Shown: positions 1 to 5,048 of the stretch, piece by piece
Position numbering within the stretch: the stretch's first letter is position 1
Layout of the letters: every line of letters starts with the position of its first letter
Source: an uncultured beta proteobacterium
Lineage (GTDB): Bacteria; Pseudomonadota; Gammaproteobacteria; Burkholderiales; Burkholderiaceae_C
NCBI GenBank assembly: GCA_903928325.1
Contig: CAIYQF010000446.1
Span: 1-6,368 of the forward strand
Reading direction: 5' to 3'
DNA: 6,368 nucleotides
Translations under genes and position numbers: made by a program
Notes under the pieces: generated by a model
Database searches by the model: none
Told to the model about the DNA's origin: nothing
Seen by the model: only the letters and a program-made list of their open reading frames with translations

Positions 1-1289
1 CAGCCGTAGGGCACTTCAAAGTAGCGGCCCGTGGTCGGGAGAATCAGCACGTTGTAGCCGTCGATGAACTCGGGGAATATGCCCACCGAGTCTTCAAACT
101 TGGCCTGGTTGCGTACATCGTCGCTGCTCAGGTTGTAGCGGCCAATGATCTTGCGCGAGTCGCGCGTGCCCAGCGTCATGCCAAAGTTGCGCAGTTTGGC
201 GTTTTCAAAGCCGGGCACCACTTTTTTCAGCGCCATCAGGGCGTACAGGGCCTCCTGGCGACCTTGCATTTCGGCCTTGGTCAGGTCCATTACGTCGGTG
301 CAGTCAAAGCCGCTCAGGTGCGCCAGGTTGAGGTTGGTGGCCTCACCCGCTTCGGTCAGCGCCGACCACGAGCCGCCCAGATTGGTGGTGTGCGCCGGAA
401 TCACGCCCAGTTCGCGCGCCTTGTCGAACTCTTTGTCCAAATAGGGGCTGCGCAGCGCGTCTTCTTTGCCGGTGGTTTCTTGCTCCCAGGTGCGGCTCCA
501 GTCGGCGTAGGTGGCCGGTTGGTCTTCGGTGTATTGCAAAAACTTTTGTTTGTCCACGCCGCTGGCGTTGAACACGGTGGTCACGCCCAGCATTTTGTCT
601 TTGGGGGTTTTGCGGTAGCTCGCACCCGCCAGGTGCGCAATGTCGGCGTCACCGGTGCAGTCGATGACGCGCTTGGCCAGCACCACCTGGCGGCCGGACT
701 TGCTCTCGGTGATGATGCCCTTGAGGCGATTGCTGCCTTCTTCAAAAATCACGTCCACCGCCATGCAGTGCAAAATAGGCCGCACGCCGGCCTCGGTAAT
801 CAGGCGGTCGGCCACGACCTTGAAGAAGTCGGCGTCCAGGCACTGGCTGTCGTTGTACGGCCACTTGATGGAGCCGCCCATTTGCGCCGCAATGCGTTCC
901 ATCTCAATGCCAATGCCTTCGCCCTCCACCGTGCCCTCGTAGCGGTACCAAGCCAGCGTTTCCATGCCCACGGTGGTAATGACGCCGCCAAAGCAGCCAA
1001 AACGCTCCAAGATGATGGTGTCCGCCCCGGCGCGCTTGGCGGCTAGCGCCGCCGACAAGCCCGCAGGCCCTGCGCCCACGACCAGCACGTCGCAGCTCGC
1101 CAAGATGGGCAGCGGACGGGCGGGCTCCAGGTACTGGCCGCTTTCTAGGTCCAACTCGCCCACGGCGGGCGGCGTGTGGCGCATGACGTCGCCCTCGGTG
1201 GTCTGCTTGCGCGTGACCGGCAGGCGCTGGCCGGACCAGCGGGTGAGCATGCGCTCGGTGCGGGCGATGTATTTTTCTTCGTCGTTCAT
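1..1289 (-). CDS. FAD-dependent oxidoreductase (FAD_oxidored type), C-terminus cut by window edge
   Basis: The reading frame is open from the ATG at 1289 to the left edge: 429 codons without a stop, so the 3' end is missing. After a roughly 65-residue N-terminal extension comes a Rossmann FAD-binding site. It has GAGPAG at residues 72-77, E95 at the end of the second strand (ribose contact), and FGCFGG at 97-102, the flavin loop typical of the FAD_oxidored (Pfam PF12831-like) group. A second family signature, DCTGDAD, lies at 210-216. No signal peptide is visible, so the protein is probably cytoplasmic. The start is supported by GGAG (1297-1300) seven bases upstream. The family performs flavin-linked oxidations or reductions; the substrate cannot be read from sequence. 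The gene follows a polyamine-type solute-binding protein on the same strand, so a nitrogenous or amine substrate is possible but only inferred. An intrinsic terminator sits directly upstream of it. Confidence 0.9.
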   Translation of the reverse strand, partial: MNDEEKYIARTERMLTRWSGQRLPVTRKQTTEGDVMRHTPPAVGELDLESGQYLEPARPLPILASCDVLVVGAGPAGLSAALAAKRAGADTIILERFGCFGGVITTVGMETLAWYRYEGTVEGEGIGIEMERIAAQMGGSIKWPYNDSQCLDADFFKVVADRLITEAGVRPILHCMAVDVIFEEGSNRLKGIITESKSGRQVVLAKRVIDCTGDADIAHLAGASYRKTPKDKMLGVTTVFNASGVDKQKFLQYTEDQPATYADWSRTWEQETTGKEDALRSPYLDKEFDKARELGVIPAHTTNLGGSWSALTEAGEATNLNLAHLSGFDCTDVMDLTKAEMQGRQEALYALMALKKVVPGFENAKLRNFGMTLGTRDSRKIIGRYNLSSDDVRNQAKFEDSVGIFPEFIDGYNVLILPTTGRYFEVPYG

Positions 1290-1313
1290 GGCGTGGCTCC
1301 AGGCGTTCGCAAC

Positions 1314-1348
1314 AAAAAACCCCGCTGCGCCCTTGCGGGCGGGCGGGG
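1314..1348 (-). terminator. Rho-independent terminator after the solute-binding protein gene
   Basis: Read on the minus strand, the arm CCCCGC pairs with GCGGGG. An inner stem CGCCC/GGCGG-type pairing (1337-1341 with 1328-1332, CGCCC with GGGCG) closes a GCAA tetraloop, with a 1x2 internal loop between the two stems. Six T residues follow directly (complement of A1314-A1319). This is a strong GC-rich stem plus U-tract. It lies 68 bases past the TAA of the solute-binding protein and its U-tract ends 24 bases before the ATG of the oxidoreductase, so it separates, or attenuates transcription between, the two genes. On the plus strand there is no matching T-run, so it works in one direction. Confidence 0.85.
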
Positions 1349-1415
1349 CCATCATGGGCGCAGTCTATGGCAAAGCGTTGAACACCTGCCAGCCAGCGTG
1401 CGCCCCAGGTTTGCC

Positions 1416-2483
1416 TTACTGCGCCGCTTTCACGCGGTCCAAAATGCGGCCTTCAATTTCTTCCAGGCCAGCGGGAACCGCGGGGTACCACTTGATGTTC
1501 TTGATGGCCGCTTCTGGGAAGCTGGCCTTGAACTGCTCTTTGAGTTTGCCTGCGGTCAAGTCGTCCGCACCCTTGGAGGCGGTGAAGTTGCCAGCCGAGC
1601 CCGCCACCTTGGCAGCAATTTCCGGGCGCATATTGAAGTTGATCCAGGCGTAAGCCGCCGCGTCGTTTTTGCCTTTGGCAGGAATGGCAAAAGTGTCAAT
1701 CCAGCCGGTGGCACCCGACTTGGGCGCGATGTATTGGATGTCGGCGATCTCGCTATTGAGCTTCCAGCCGCCGGTGTCCCACATTTGGGCGGCGACGATC
1801 TCGTTGGTGCGCATGCCGTTGAGCAACTGGTCTTTGTTGTCCCAGTAGAACTTGACGTTGGGCTTGCAGGCAATCAGCGTTTTGCCCACTTCTTCCATCA
1901 AAGCGGTGTAGGCCTTGGGGTCGTTGTACAGGGCAAACGGGTCTTTGCCAGCGGCAAAGGCAAACGAGATGAGCGTGGGGCGCTTCAGGCGCATGGACAC
2001 TTTGCCCTTGACGTCGGCGCGGCACAGGTCGGTGTAGTCGGACATCTTGGTCAGCTTGGTGTTGACCACCAGGCCCTCGGTGCCCCAGATGTGGGGCATG
2101 CCATACACCTTGCCGTCGTGGGTGGTGTTCTTTTTGGTGGCGTCCAGCATGGAGGGGATGAACAGCTCGGACTTGATCTTGCTCAGGTCCATGGGCTTGT
2201 AAATGCCAAATTCTTGCTGCGGGCCGGTAATGCGGTCTTGCGAGGGCTGGGCCAGGTCAAAGCCGGCGCCGCCGGTGGCGCGCAGCTTGGAGATCATTTC
2301 TTCGTTGTTGGACAAAGTGACTTCGACCTTGTAGCCAGATTCTTTTTCAAACTGCTCGACGATGGCCGCGGGCGCATAGTCGGCCCAGGTGAGCAAGCGG
2401 AAGGTTTTTTCCTGGGCAAAAGCGGTGGACGCCAGGCCAAGGCACAGGCTGGCGACAGCAATGAGGCTGCGTTTGAAGTTCAT
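1416..2483 (-). CDS. Periplasmic ABC-transporter solute-binding protein, spermidine/putrescine (PotD/PotF) class
   Basis: The protein has 355 residues, the usual length for PotD/PotF proteins. A clear Sec signal peptide (K4-R5, hydrophobic core 7-18, AFA|QE cleavage after residue 23) fixes the start at the ATG at 2483. AGGAA at 2489-2493 is the ribosome binding site. The frame stays open further upstream, but that part is not protein-like. Mature-domain landmarks match the class: TWADYAP at 32-38 (compare the W-x-D-Y ligand segment of PotF), PSQD near 80-83, WGTEGL at 133-138 followed by N141, WD at 235-236, and WIDTFAIP at 261-268 with D263 in the place of an amine-binding aspartate (by-eye alignment). 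The aromatic and acidic positions suggest a cationic amine ligand, but the exact substrate is open. No permease or ATPase gene is adjacent in the window; the partners must lie elsewhere or beyond the left edge. A terminator follows the gene. Confidence 0.9.
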   Translation of the reverse strand: MNFKRSLIAVASLCLGLASTAFAQEKTFRLLTWADYAPAAIVEQFEKESGYKVEVTLSNNEEMISKLRATGGAGFDLAQPSQDRITGPQQEFGIYKPMDLSKIKSELFIPSMLDATKKNTTHDGKVYGMPHIWGTEGLVVNTKLTKMSDYTDLCRADVKGKVSMRLKRPTLISFAFAAGKDPFALYNDPKAYTALMEEVGKTLIACKPNVKFYWDNKDQLLNGMRTNEIVAAQMWDTGGWKLNSEIADIQYIAPKSGATGWIDTFAIPAKGKNDAAAYAWINFNMRPEIAAKVAGSAGNFTASKGADDLTAGKLKEQFKASFPEAAIKNIKWYPAVPAGLEEIEGRILDRVKAAQ

Positions 2484-2541
2484 AAAAATTCCTATTGAGC
2501 GGATGGGGATGGGAAGGCGCAGGCACAAGGTAATTCGCTGA

Positions 2542-2561
2542 TGTGACACTTTTGTGTCGCA
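2542..2561. promoter_or_regulatory. Operator-like inverted repeat upstream of the solute-binding protein gene
   Basis: The arms TGTGACAC (2542-2549) and GTGTCGCA (2554-2561) flank TTTT. They pair over 8 positions with one G-T wobble. The repeat is 58 bases upstream of the solute-binding protein start, where a regulator could act. The half-site spacing (TGTGA, 10 bases, TCGCA) does not fit a CRP site, which has a 6-base spacer. It could be a repressor or activator operator or an RNA hairpin in the leader. I could not identify a convincing -35/-10 pair near it. Confidence 0.4.
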
Positions 2562-2600
2562 GCACTCACAGGCCCAAGTTGCCCAGCGACCCTTGCTGTA

Positions 2601-2628
2601 GACCTGCGCGGTGCGTGGTGCGCAGGTC
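2601..2628 (-). terminator. Hairpin just past the phosphoesterase stop, terminator-like without a U-tract
   Basis: There is a perfect 9-bp inverted repeat, GACCTGCGC (2601-2609) with GCGCAGGTC (2620-2628), around a 10-base loop. On the minus strand it begins 9 bases after the TAG of the phosphoesterase gene, the usual place for a transcript-end structure. The bases after the stem on that strand (TACAGCAAG) hold no run of T. It may therefore be a weak or factor-dependent terminator, or a 3'-end stabilising stem, rather than a classical intrinsic terminator. Confidence 0.45.
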
Positions 2629-2637
2629 CTTTGGAGA

Positions 2638-3897
2638 CTACATGGCCGGCGGTACACGCTTCCAACTAAACGGTCCAAACGCGTCCAAGCCATGTTTGGC
2701 GTTGGCCATGGGATCAATGTGCAACTTCAACCACTCAAGGGGCATGGTTTCGCCGTGAACCACGATGCGGTGAAAGTTGGGCACGTTGAAGCCGTGGTTT
2801 TGTGCCATGTAGGCATCGACCGGGCTTTTTCTGGAGATGATAAGTGCCTCAGCGCGGCTGTCAGAGCAAGCCACTGCGGGTTTGCCGGACTCGACCTCAA
2901 TAGCGCAGGCCGCACCTTTTGCCAGCGGGATGTCTGAGCGGTAGGTGTGCGAGTCGCCCATCAGCATGAGCACCGGCATACCGTAAGCCTTGGTGCCCTC
3001 GGCAATCTTGTCGAGGTACTGCTTGTAACCGCTCAGGTGCGCCACACCGGCGGGGGACTCGTCCACATCCCACATGTCGGCTTGGGTGAAAATCACCATC
3101 GCGATATTGCCCTTGGTGGTAGCGCGGTTGTAGGCAGCGTCAATCCAGCGCAGCGTGGCCGCAGAGCGATCAGCCACTTCCTTTTGCTGCTCCGGTGTCA
3201 TGGTGGGCACGCCATACCAAGGGTCTTGGCCATTGTTCGAGCCGCCTGGGATGTTGAGGGTGACAAACAGCACGCCAGACTTTTCCCACCAGACGTTTTC
3301 TACAAAGGCTTTGTCGGCCGGGTGGGCGGGATTGAATTCGACAGCTTGGCTGTGCACGGCCATAGGGGCGCCTAGGCTTAGACCGGGTTTGGCAAAGAAC
3401 ATCGAGCGCACCAGTTCCAAATTGGCGATCGGGTCGCCCTTGGCATAGTCCACAAATTGACCAGCAGCGTCGACCACGTAGTCGATTTTTCCTGTGGTCT
3501 TGTTAAAGCTTCCACCGCCTTCCTTGGCCTTGTGGCAGTCCATCCACTCGTTGTCGCCAGGGGTGTACACAAGGGGCTTCTTAAATGCCGCCCAATGGTC
3601 AAAAACTGTCTTGTTGTACTCCTGTGTGCAGTACTGCTTGCCGGCGTGGATGTCGCCAATGTGCGCAACAAAAGAGACGTCTGCATCCGCGTTGATCGCA
3701 GAAATAAAGCGCGGATGCAATACCAGCTGGCGGGTATCGGTGGGCGATGTGCCGTAGGGCACGTCGCCTATCACCGCCACATCAAACGCCGCAGCTTGGT
3801 CCGTGTCCGCTTTGCTCCCCATCACGCTGCAGCCGCCCAAGGCGGTGCCTAATGCAATAACCAGCGCAGTGAGTTTTAATTGAGTGGATGTTTTCAT
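2638..3897 (-). CDS. Exported lipoprotein with a divergent metallophosphoesterase (calcineurin-like) domain
   Basis: This is a 419-residue protein. Its N-terminus is a lipoprotein signal: K2 and K8, a hydrophobic stretch to residue 20, and the lipobox L20-G21-G22-C23 followed by S24, which favours outer-membrane sorting. This signal fixes the ATG at 3897; an in-frame GTG at 3978 would bury it behind 27 residues. The domain has the order of metal-binding motifs of calcineurin-like phosphoesterases: GDVPYG (44-49), HIGDIHAG (79-86), PGDNEW (113-118) and GDSHTY (314-319). They are altered, however: the usual D-x-H first motif is D-V-P, GNH[E/D] is GDNE, and the last GHxH is GDSHTY. Two further His, H376 and H381, lie near the C-terminus. 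Cys 90, 121, 331 and 344 could form disulfides. The substrate is unknown; a phosphate ester or nucleotide in the periplasm or at the surface is inferred. The gene stands alone, lacks a clear Shine-Dalgarno sequence (CCTATCTCACT precedes the ATG) and is less GC-rich than its neighbours. Confidence 0.85.
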   Translation of the reverse strand: MKTSTQLKLTALVIALGTALGGCSVMGSKADTDQAAAFDVAVIGDVPYGTSPTDTRQLVLHPRFISAINADADVSFVAHIGDIHAGKQYCTQEYNKTVFDHWAAFKKPLVYTPGDNEWMDCHKAKEGGGSFNKTTGKIDYVVDAAGQFVDYAKGDPIANLELVRSMFFAKPGLSLGAPMAVHSQAVEFNPAHPADKAFVENVWWEKSGVLFVTLNIPGGSNNGQDPWYGVPTMTPEQQKEVADRSAATLRWIDAAYNRATTKGNIAMVIFTQADMWDVDESPAGVAHLSGYKQYLDKIAEGTKAYGMPVLMLMGDSHTYRSDIPLAKGAACAIEVESGKPAVACSDSRAEALIISRKSPVDAYMAQNHGFNVPNFHRIVVHGETMPLEWLKLHIDPMANAKHGLDAFGPFSWKRVPPAM

Positions 3898-3919
3898 AGT
3901 GAGATAGGGGTGATGGGGT

Positions 3920-3948
3920 AGATTCGACCTGGGGTCTGGGGATGTCAA
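3920..3948 (-). promoter_or_regulatory. Candidate sigma70 promoter for the phosphoesterase gene
   Basis: On the minus strand there is a perfect -35 box TTGACA (3948-3943). With a 17-base spacer it is followed by GAATCT (3925-3920), a poor -10 that matches the consensus at only two positions. Transcription would start near 3912, giving a leader of only about 15 bases, consistent with the missing Shine-Dalgarno sequence. The -35 is convincing but the -10 is not, so an activator may be needed, or the call may be wrong. Confidence 0.35.
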
Positions 3949-3959
3949 GTCAACTTGAC
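3944..3959. promoter_or_regulatory. Perfect palindrome overlapping the candidate -35, possible operator
   Basis: GTCAAGT (3944-3950) and ACTTGAC (3953-3959) are perfect inverted copies around a 2-base centre. A second, shifted palindrome, AGTCAA-C-TTGACT (3948-3960), overlaps it. It lies 47 bases upstream of the phosphoesterase ATG and covers most of the TTGACA box, where a bound dimeric regulator would block or guide RNA polymerase. The regulator cannot be named. Confidence 0.4.
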
Positions 3960-3979
3960 TCGACCGATTTACCCACACG

Positions 3980-4006
3980 ATGGTTTCAATACCGTGACAA
4001 AACCAT
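3980..4006 (-). repeat. Weak hairpin after the pcaC-like gene
   Basis: ATGGTTT (3980-3986) and AAACCAT (4000-4006) form a perfect 7-bp inverted repeat with a 13-base loop. It begins 17 bases after the stop of the pcaC-like gene on the minus strand. There is no T-run behind the stem and the arms are AT-rich, so it is at best a weak transcript-end structure. Confidence 0.25.
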
Positions 4007-4023
4007 GGACAACGCGCCCTACA

Positions 4024-4401
4024 TCACCCGGCCTGCCATCCCGCCACCACCTCATTCGCACTGCGAAACGCCTCCACCGCCGTAGGAACGCCGCAGTACA
4101 CCGCCGCGTGCAGCAGCACTTCCTGGATCTCAGCCTGGGTGGCGCCGGTGTTCAGGGCGCCGCGCACATGGCCTTTGAGTTCGTTTTGTTTGCCCAGGGC
4201 GGTGAGCATGGCCACGGTGATCAGGCTGCGGGTTTTCAGGTCCAGGCCGGGGCGCTGCCACACGTCGCCCCAGGCGGCGCGCGTGATGTGGTCTTGGATG
4301 GGCTGGGTAAACGGCGTGGCGCTTCCAAGCGCGTTGACCACGAAGTCTTCACCCATCACGGCTTTGCGGGTGGCCAGGCCTTTGTCAAAAGCGGATTGCA
4401 T
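4024..4401 (-). CDS. pcaC: 4-carboxymuconolactone decarboxylase (PcaC-type, CMD family)
   Basis: This is a 125-residue single-domain protein, the normal length for PcaC. It carries family hallmarks in order: an N-terminal MGEDFV segment (16-21), ATPFT (28-32), ITRAAWGDVW followed by RPGLD (39-54), TRSLITVAML (57-66), NELKGHVRGALNTGAT (73-88) and AAVYCGVP (99-106). PcaC decarboxylates gamma-carboxymuconolactone to beta-ketoadipate enol-lactone in protocatechuate breakdown, in the cytoplasm. There is no CxxC pair, so it is not of the peroxidase (AhpD) type. The ATG at 4401 is preceded by GAGG (4411-4414) at nine bases; the upstream in-frame codons to 4473 run through the promoter region and are rejected. 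No other pca gene is in the window. The gene may therefore be an orphan CMD protein with another substrate, so the enzyme name is less certain than the family. Confidence 0.85.
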   Translation of the reverse strand: MQSAFDKGLATRKAVMGEDFVVNALGSATPFTQPIQDHITRAAWGDVWQRPGLDLKTRSLITVAMLTALGKQNELKGHVRGALNTGATQAEIQEVLLHAAVYCGVPTAVEAFRSANEVVAGWQAG

Positions 4402-4475
4402 GGGGGGTTTCCTCTCAAAAGTGTGGGGCAAAGTGCGCAGCATAATGAATCCATCCCAGCACCCAGGACCCACCC
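4402..4475. promoter_or_regulatory. Divergent promoter region between two CMD/AhpD-fold genes
   Basis: These 74 bases must serve both genes. On the plus strand CATAAT (4441-4446) matches the -10 consensus at five of six positions and would place a start near 4453, with AGGA (4465-4468) as ribosome binding site for the ATG at 4476. On the minus strand CATTAT (4447-4442) covers almost the same bases and could serve the pcaC-like gene with a leader of about 34 bases. Neither strand shows a good -35. The repeat CAAAAGTG/CAAAGTG (4416-4423, 4429-4435) lies upstream of the plus -10 and might bind a regulator, but it is short. Confidence 0.5.
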
Positions 4476-5048
4476 ATGCGCCGCTTTCCCCTGCCCGACC
4501 TCAACACCCTGCCCGAAGACCTGCGCGCCAAGATCTTGGAAGTGCAAGAAAAATCGGGCTTTGTGCCCAATGTGTTTTTGGCCCTGGCCCGCCGCCCGGC
4601 TGAATGGCGGGCGTTTTTTGCCTACCACGACGCACTCATGCTGCGCGAGGAATCGAGCCTCACCAAGGGCGAGCGCGAGATGATCATCACCACCACCAGC
4701 GCGGCCAACCACTGCCTGTACTGCGTGGTGGCGCACGGGGCCATATTGCGCATTTACGAGAAAAAGCCGCTGGTGGCCGACCAGGTAGCCATCAACTACC
4801 GCAAGGCCGACATCACACCGCGCCAGCGCGCCATGCTGGACTTTGCGATGAAGGTCTGCCTAGAGAGCCACACCGTGGAAGACGCCGACTTCGAGGCCTT
4901 GCACACCCACGGCTTTGACGACGAGGACATTTGGGACATTGCGGGCATTACCGCGTTTTTTGGCCTGTCCAACCGCGTGGCCAACGCCACCGGCATGATG
5001 CCCAACCCCGAGTTTTACCTGCTGGGTCGCGCGCCACGGCAAAAATAG
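4476..5048 (+). CDS. AhpD-like peroxidase-related protein (CMD domain with CxxC)
   Basis: This is a 190-residue protein. The active-site pattern of AhpD-type alkylhydroperoxidases is complete: E68, then C80-L-Y-C83, then H87. The distances (12 residues from Glu to the first Cys, 4 from the second Cys to His) equal those of mycobacterial AhpD (E118, C130, C133, H137, from family knowledge). The residue between the cysteines next to C83 is Tyr82 where mycobacterial AhpD has His132. The C-terminal part (NRVANATGMMPNPEFY, 165-180 region) is typical of the 'uncharacterized peroxidase-related enzyme' group, which is longer than PcaC. Expected role: thiol-dependent reduction of peroxides in the cytoplasm; the physiological reductant is unknown. 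The ATG at 4476 has AGGA seven bases upstream. Its TAG overlaps the GTG start of the gamma-glutamyltransferase gene by one base, so the two are co-transcribed and probably translationally coupled. Confidence 0.9.
   Translation: MRRFPLPDLNTLPEDLRAKILEVQEKSGFVPNVFLALARRPAEWRAFFAYHDALMLREESSLTKGEREMIITTTSAANHCLYCVVAHGAILRIYEKKPLVADQVAINYRKADITPRQRAMLDFAMKVCLESHTVEDADFEALHTHGFDDEDIWDIAGITAFFGLSNRVANATGMMPNPEFYLLGRAPRQK

Noticed and set aside
264..2498. Long plus-strand open frames (264-1046, 1176-2498) opposite the oxidoreductase and binding-protein genes
   Set aside because: Their translations are biased in composition (rich in Gly, Val, His, Ala), lack recognisable motifs and run antisense to genes with clear domain signatures; this is the usual antisense shadow in GC-rich codon use.
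2542..2561. CRP/FNR binding site
   Set aside because: The TGTGA half-site is present, but the partner half is 10 bases away rather than 6, so the geometry is wrong.
2601..2628. Riboswitch or small RNA at the 9-bp hairpin
   Set aside because: A single simple stem without conserved multi-stem architecture or a recognisable aptamer; its position right after a stop codon fits a transcript-end stem better.
2484..2717. Upstream extension of the solute-binding protein to an earlier in-frame start
   Set aside because: The extra 78 codons cross the phosphoesterase 3' end and two hairpins, and would hide the clear signal peptide that begins at 2483.
2547..4423. Shared octamer CACTTTTG at 2547-2554 and, inverted, at 4416-4423
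   Set aside because: An 8-base match in a window of this size is expected by chance, and the contexts differ (inside a hairpin versus a simple direct repeat).
4402..4473. Upstream extension of the pcaC-like gene by 24 codons
   Set aside because: It would overlap the divergent promoter and lacks PcaC similarity; the ATG at 4401 has its own GAGG.
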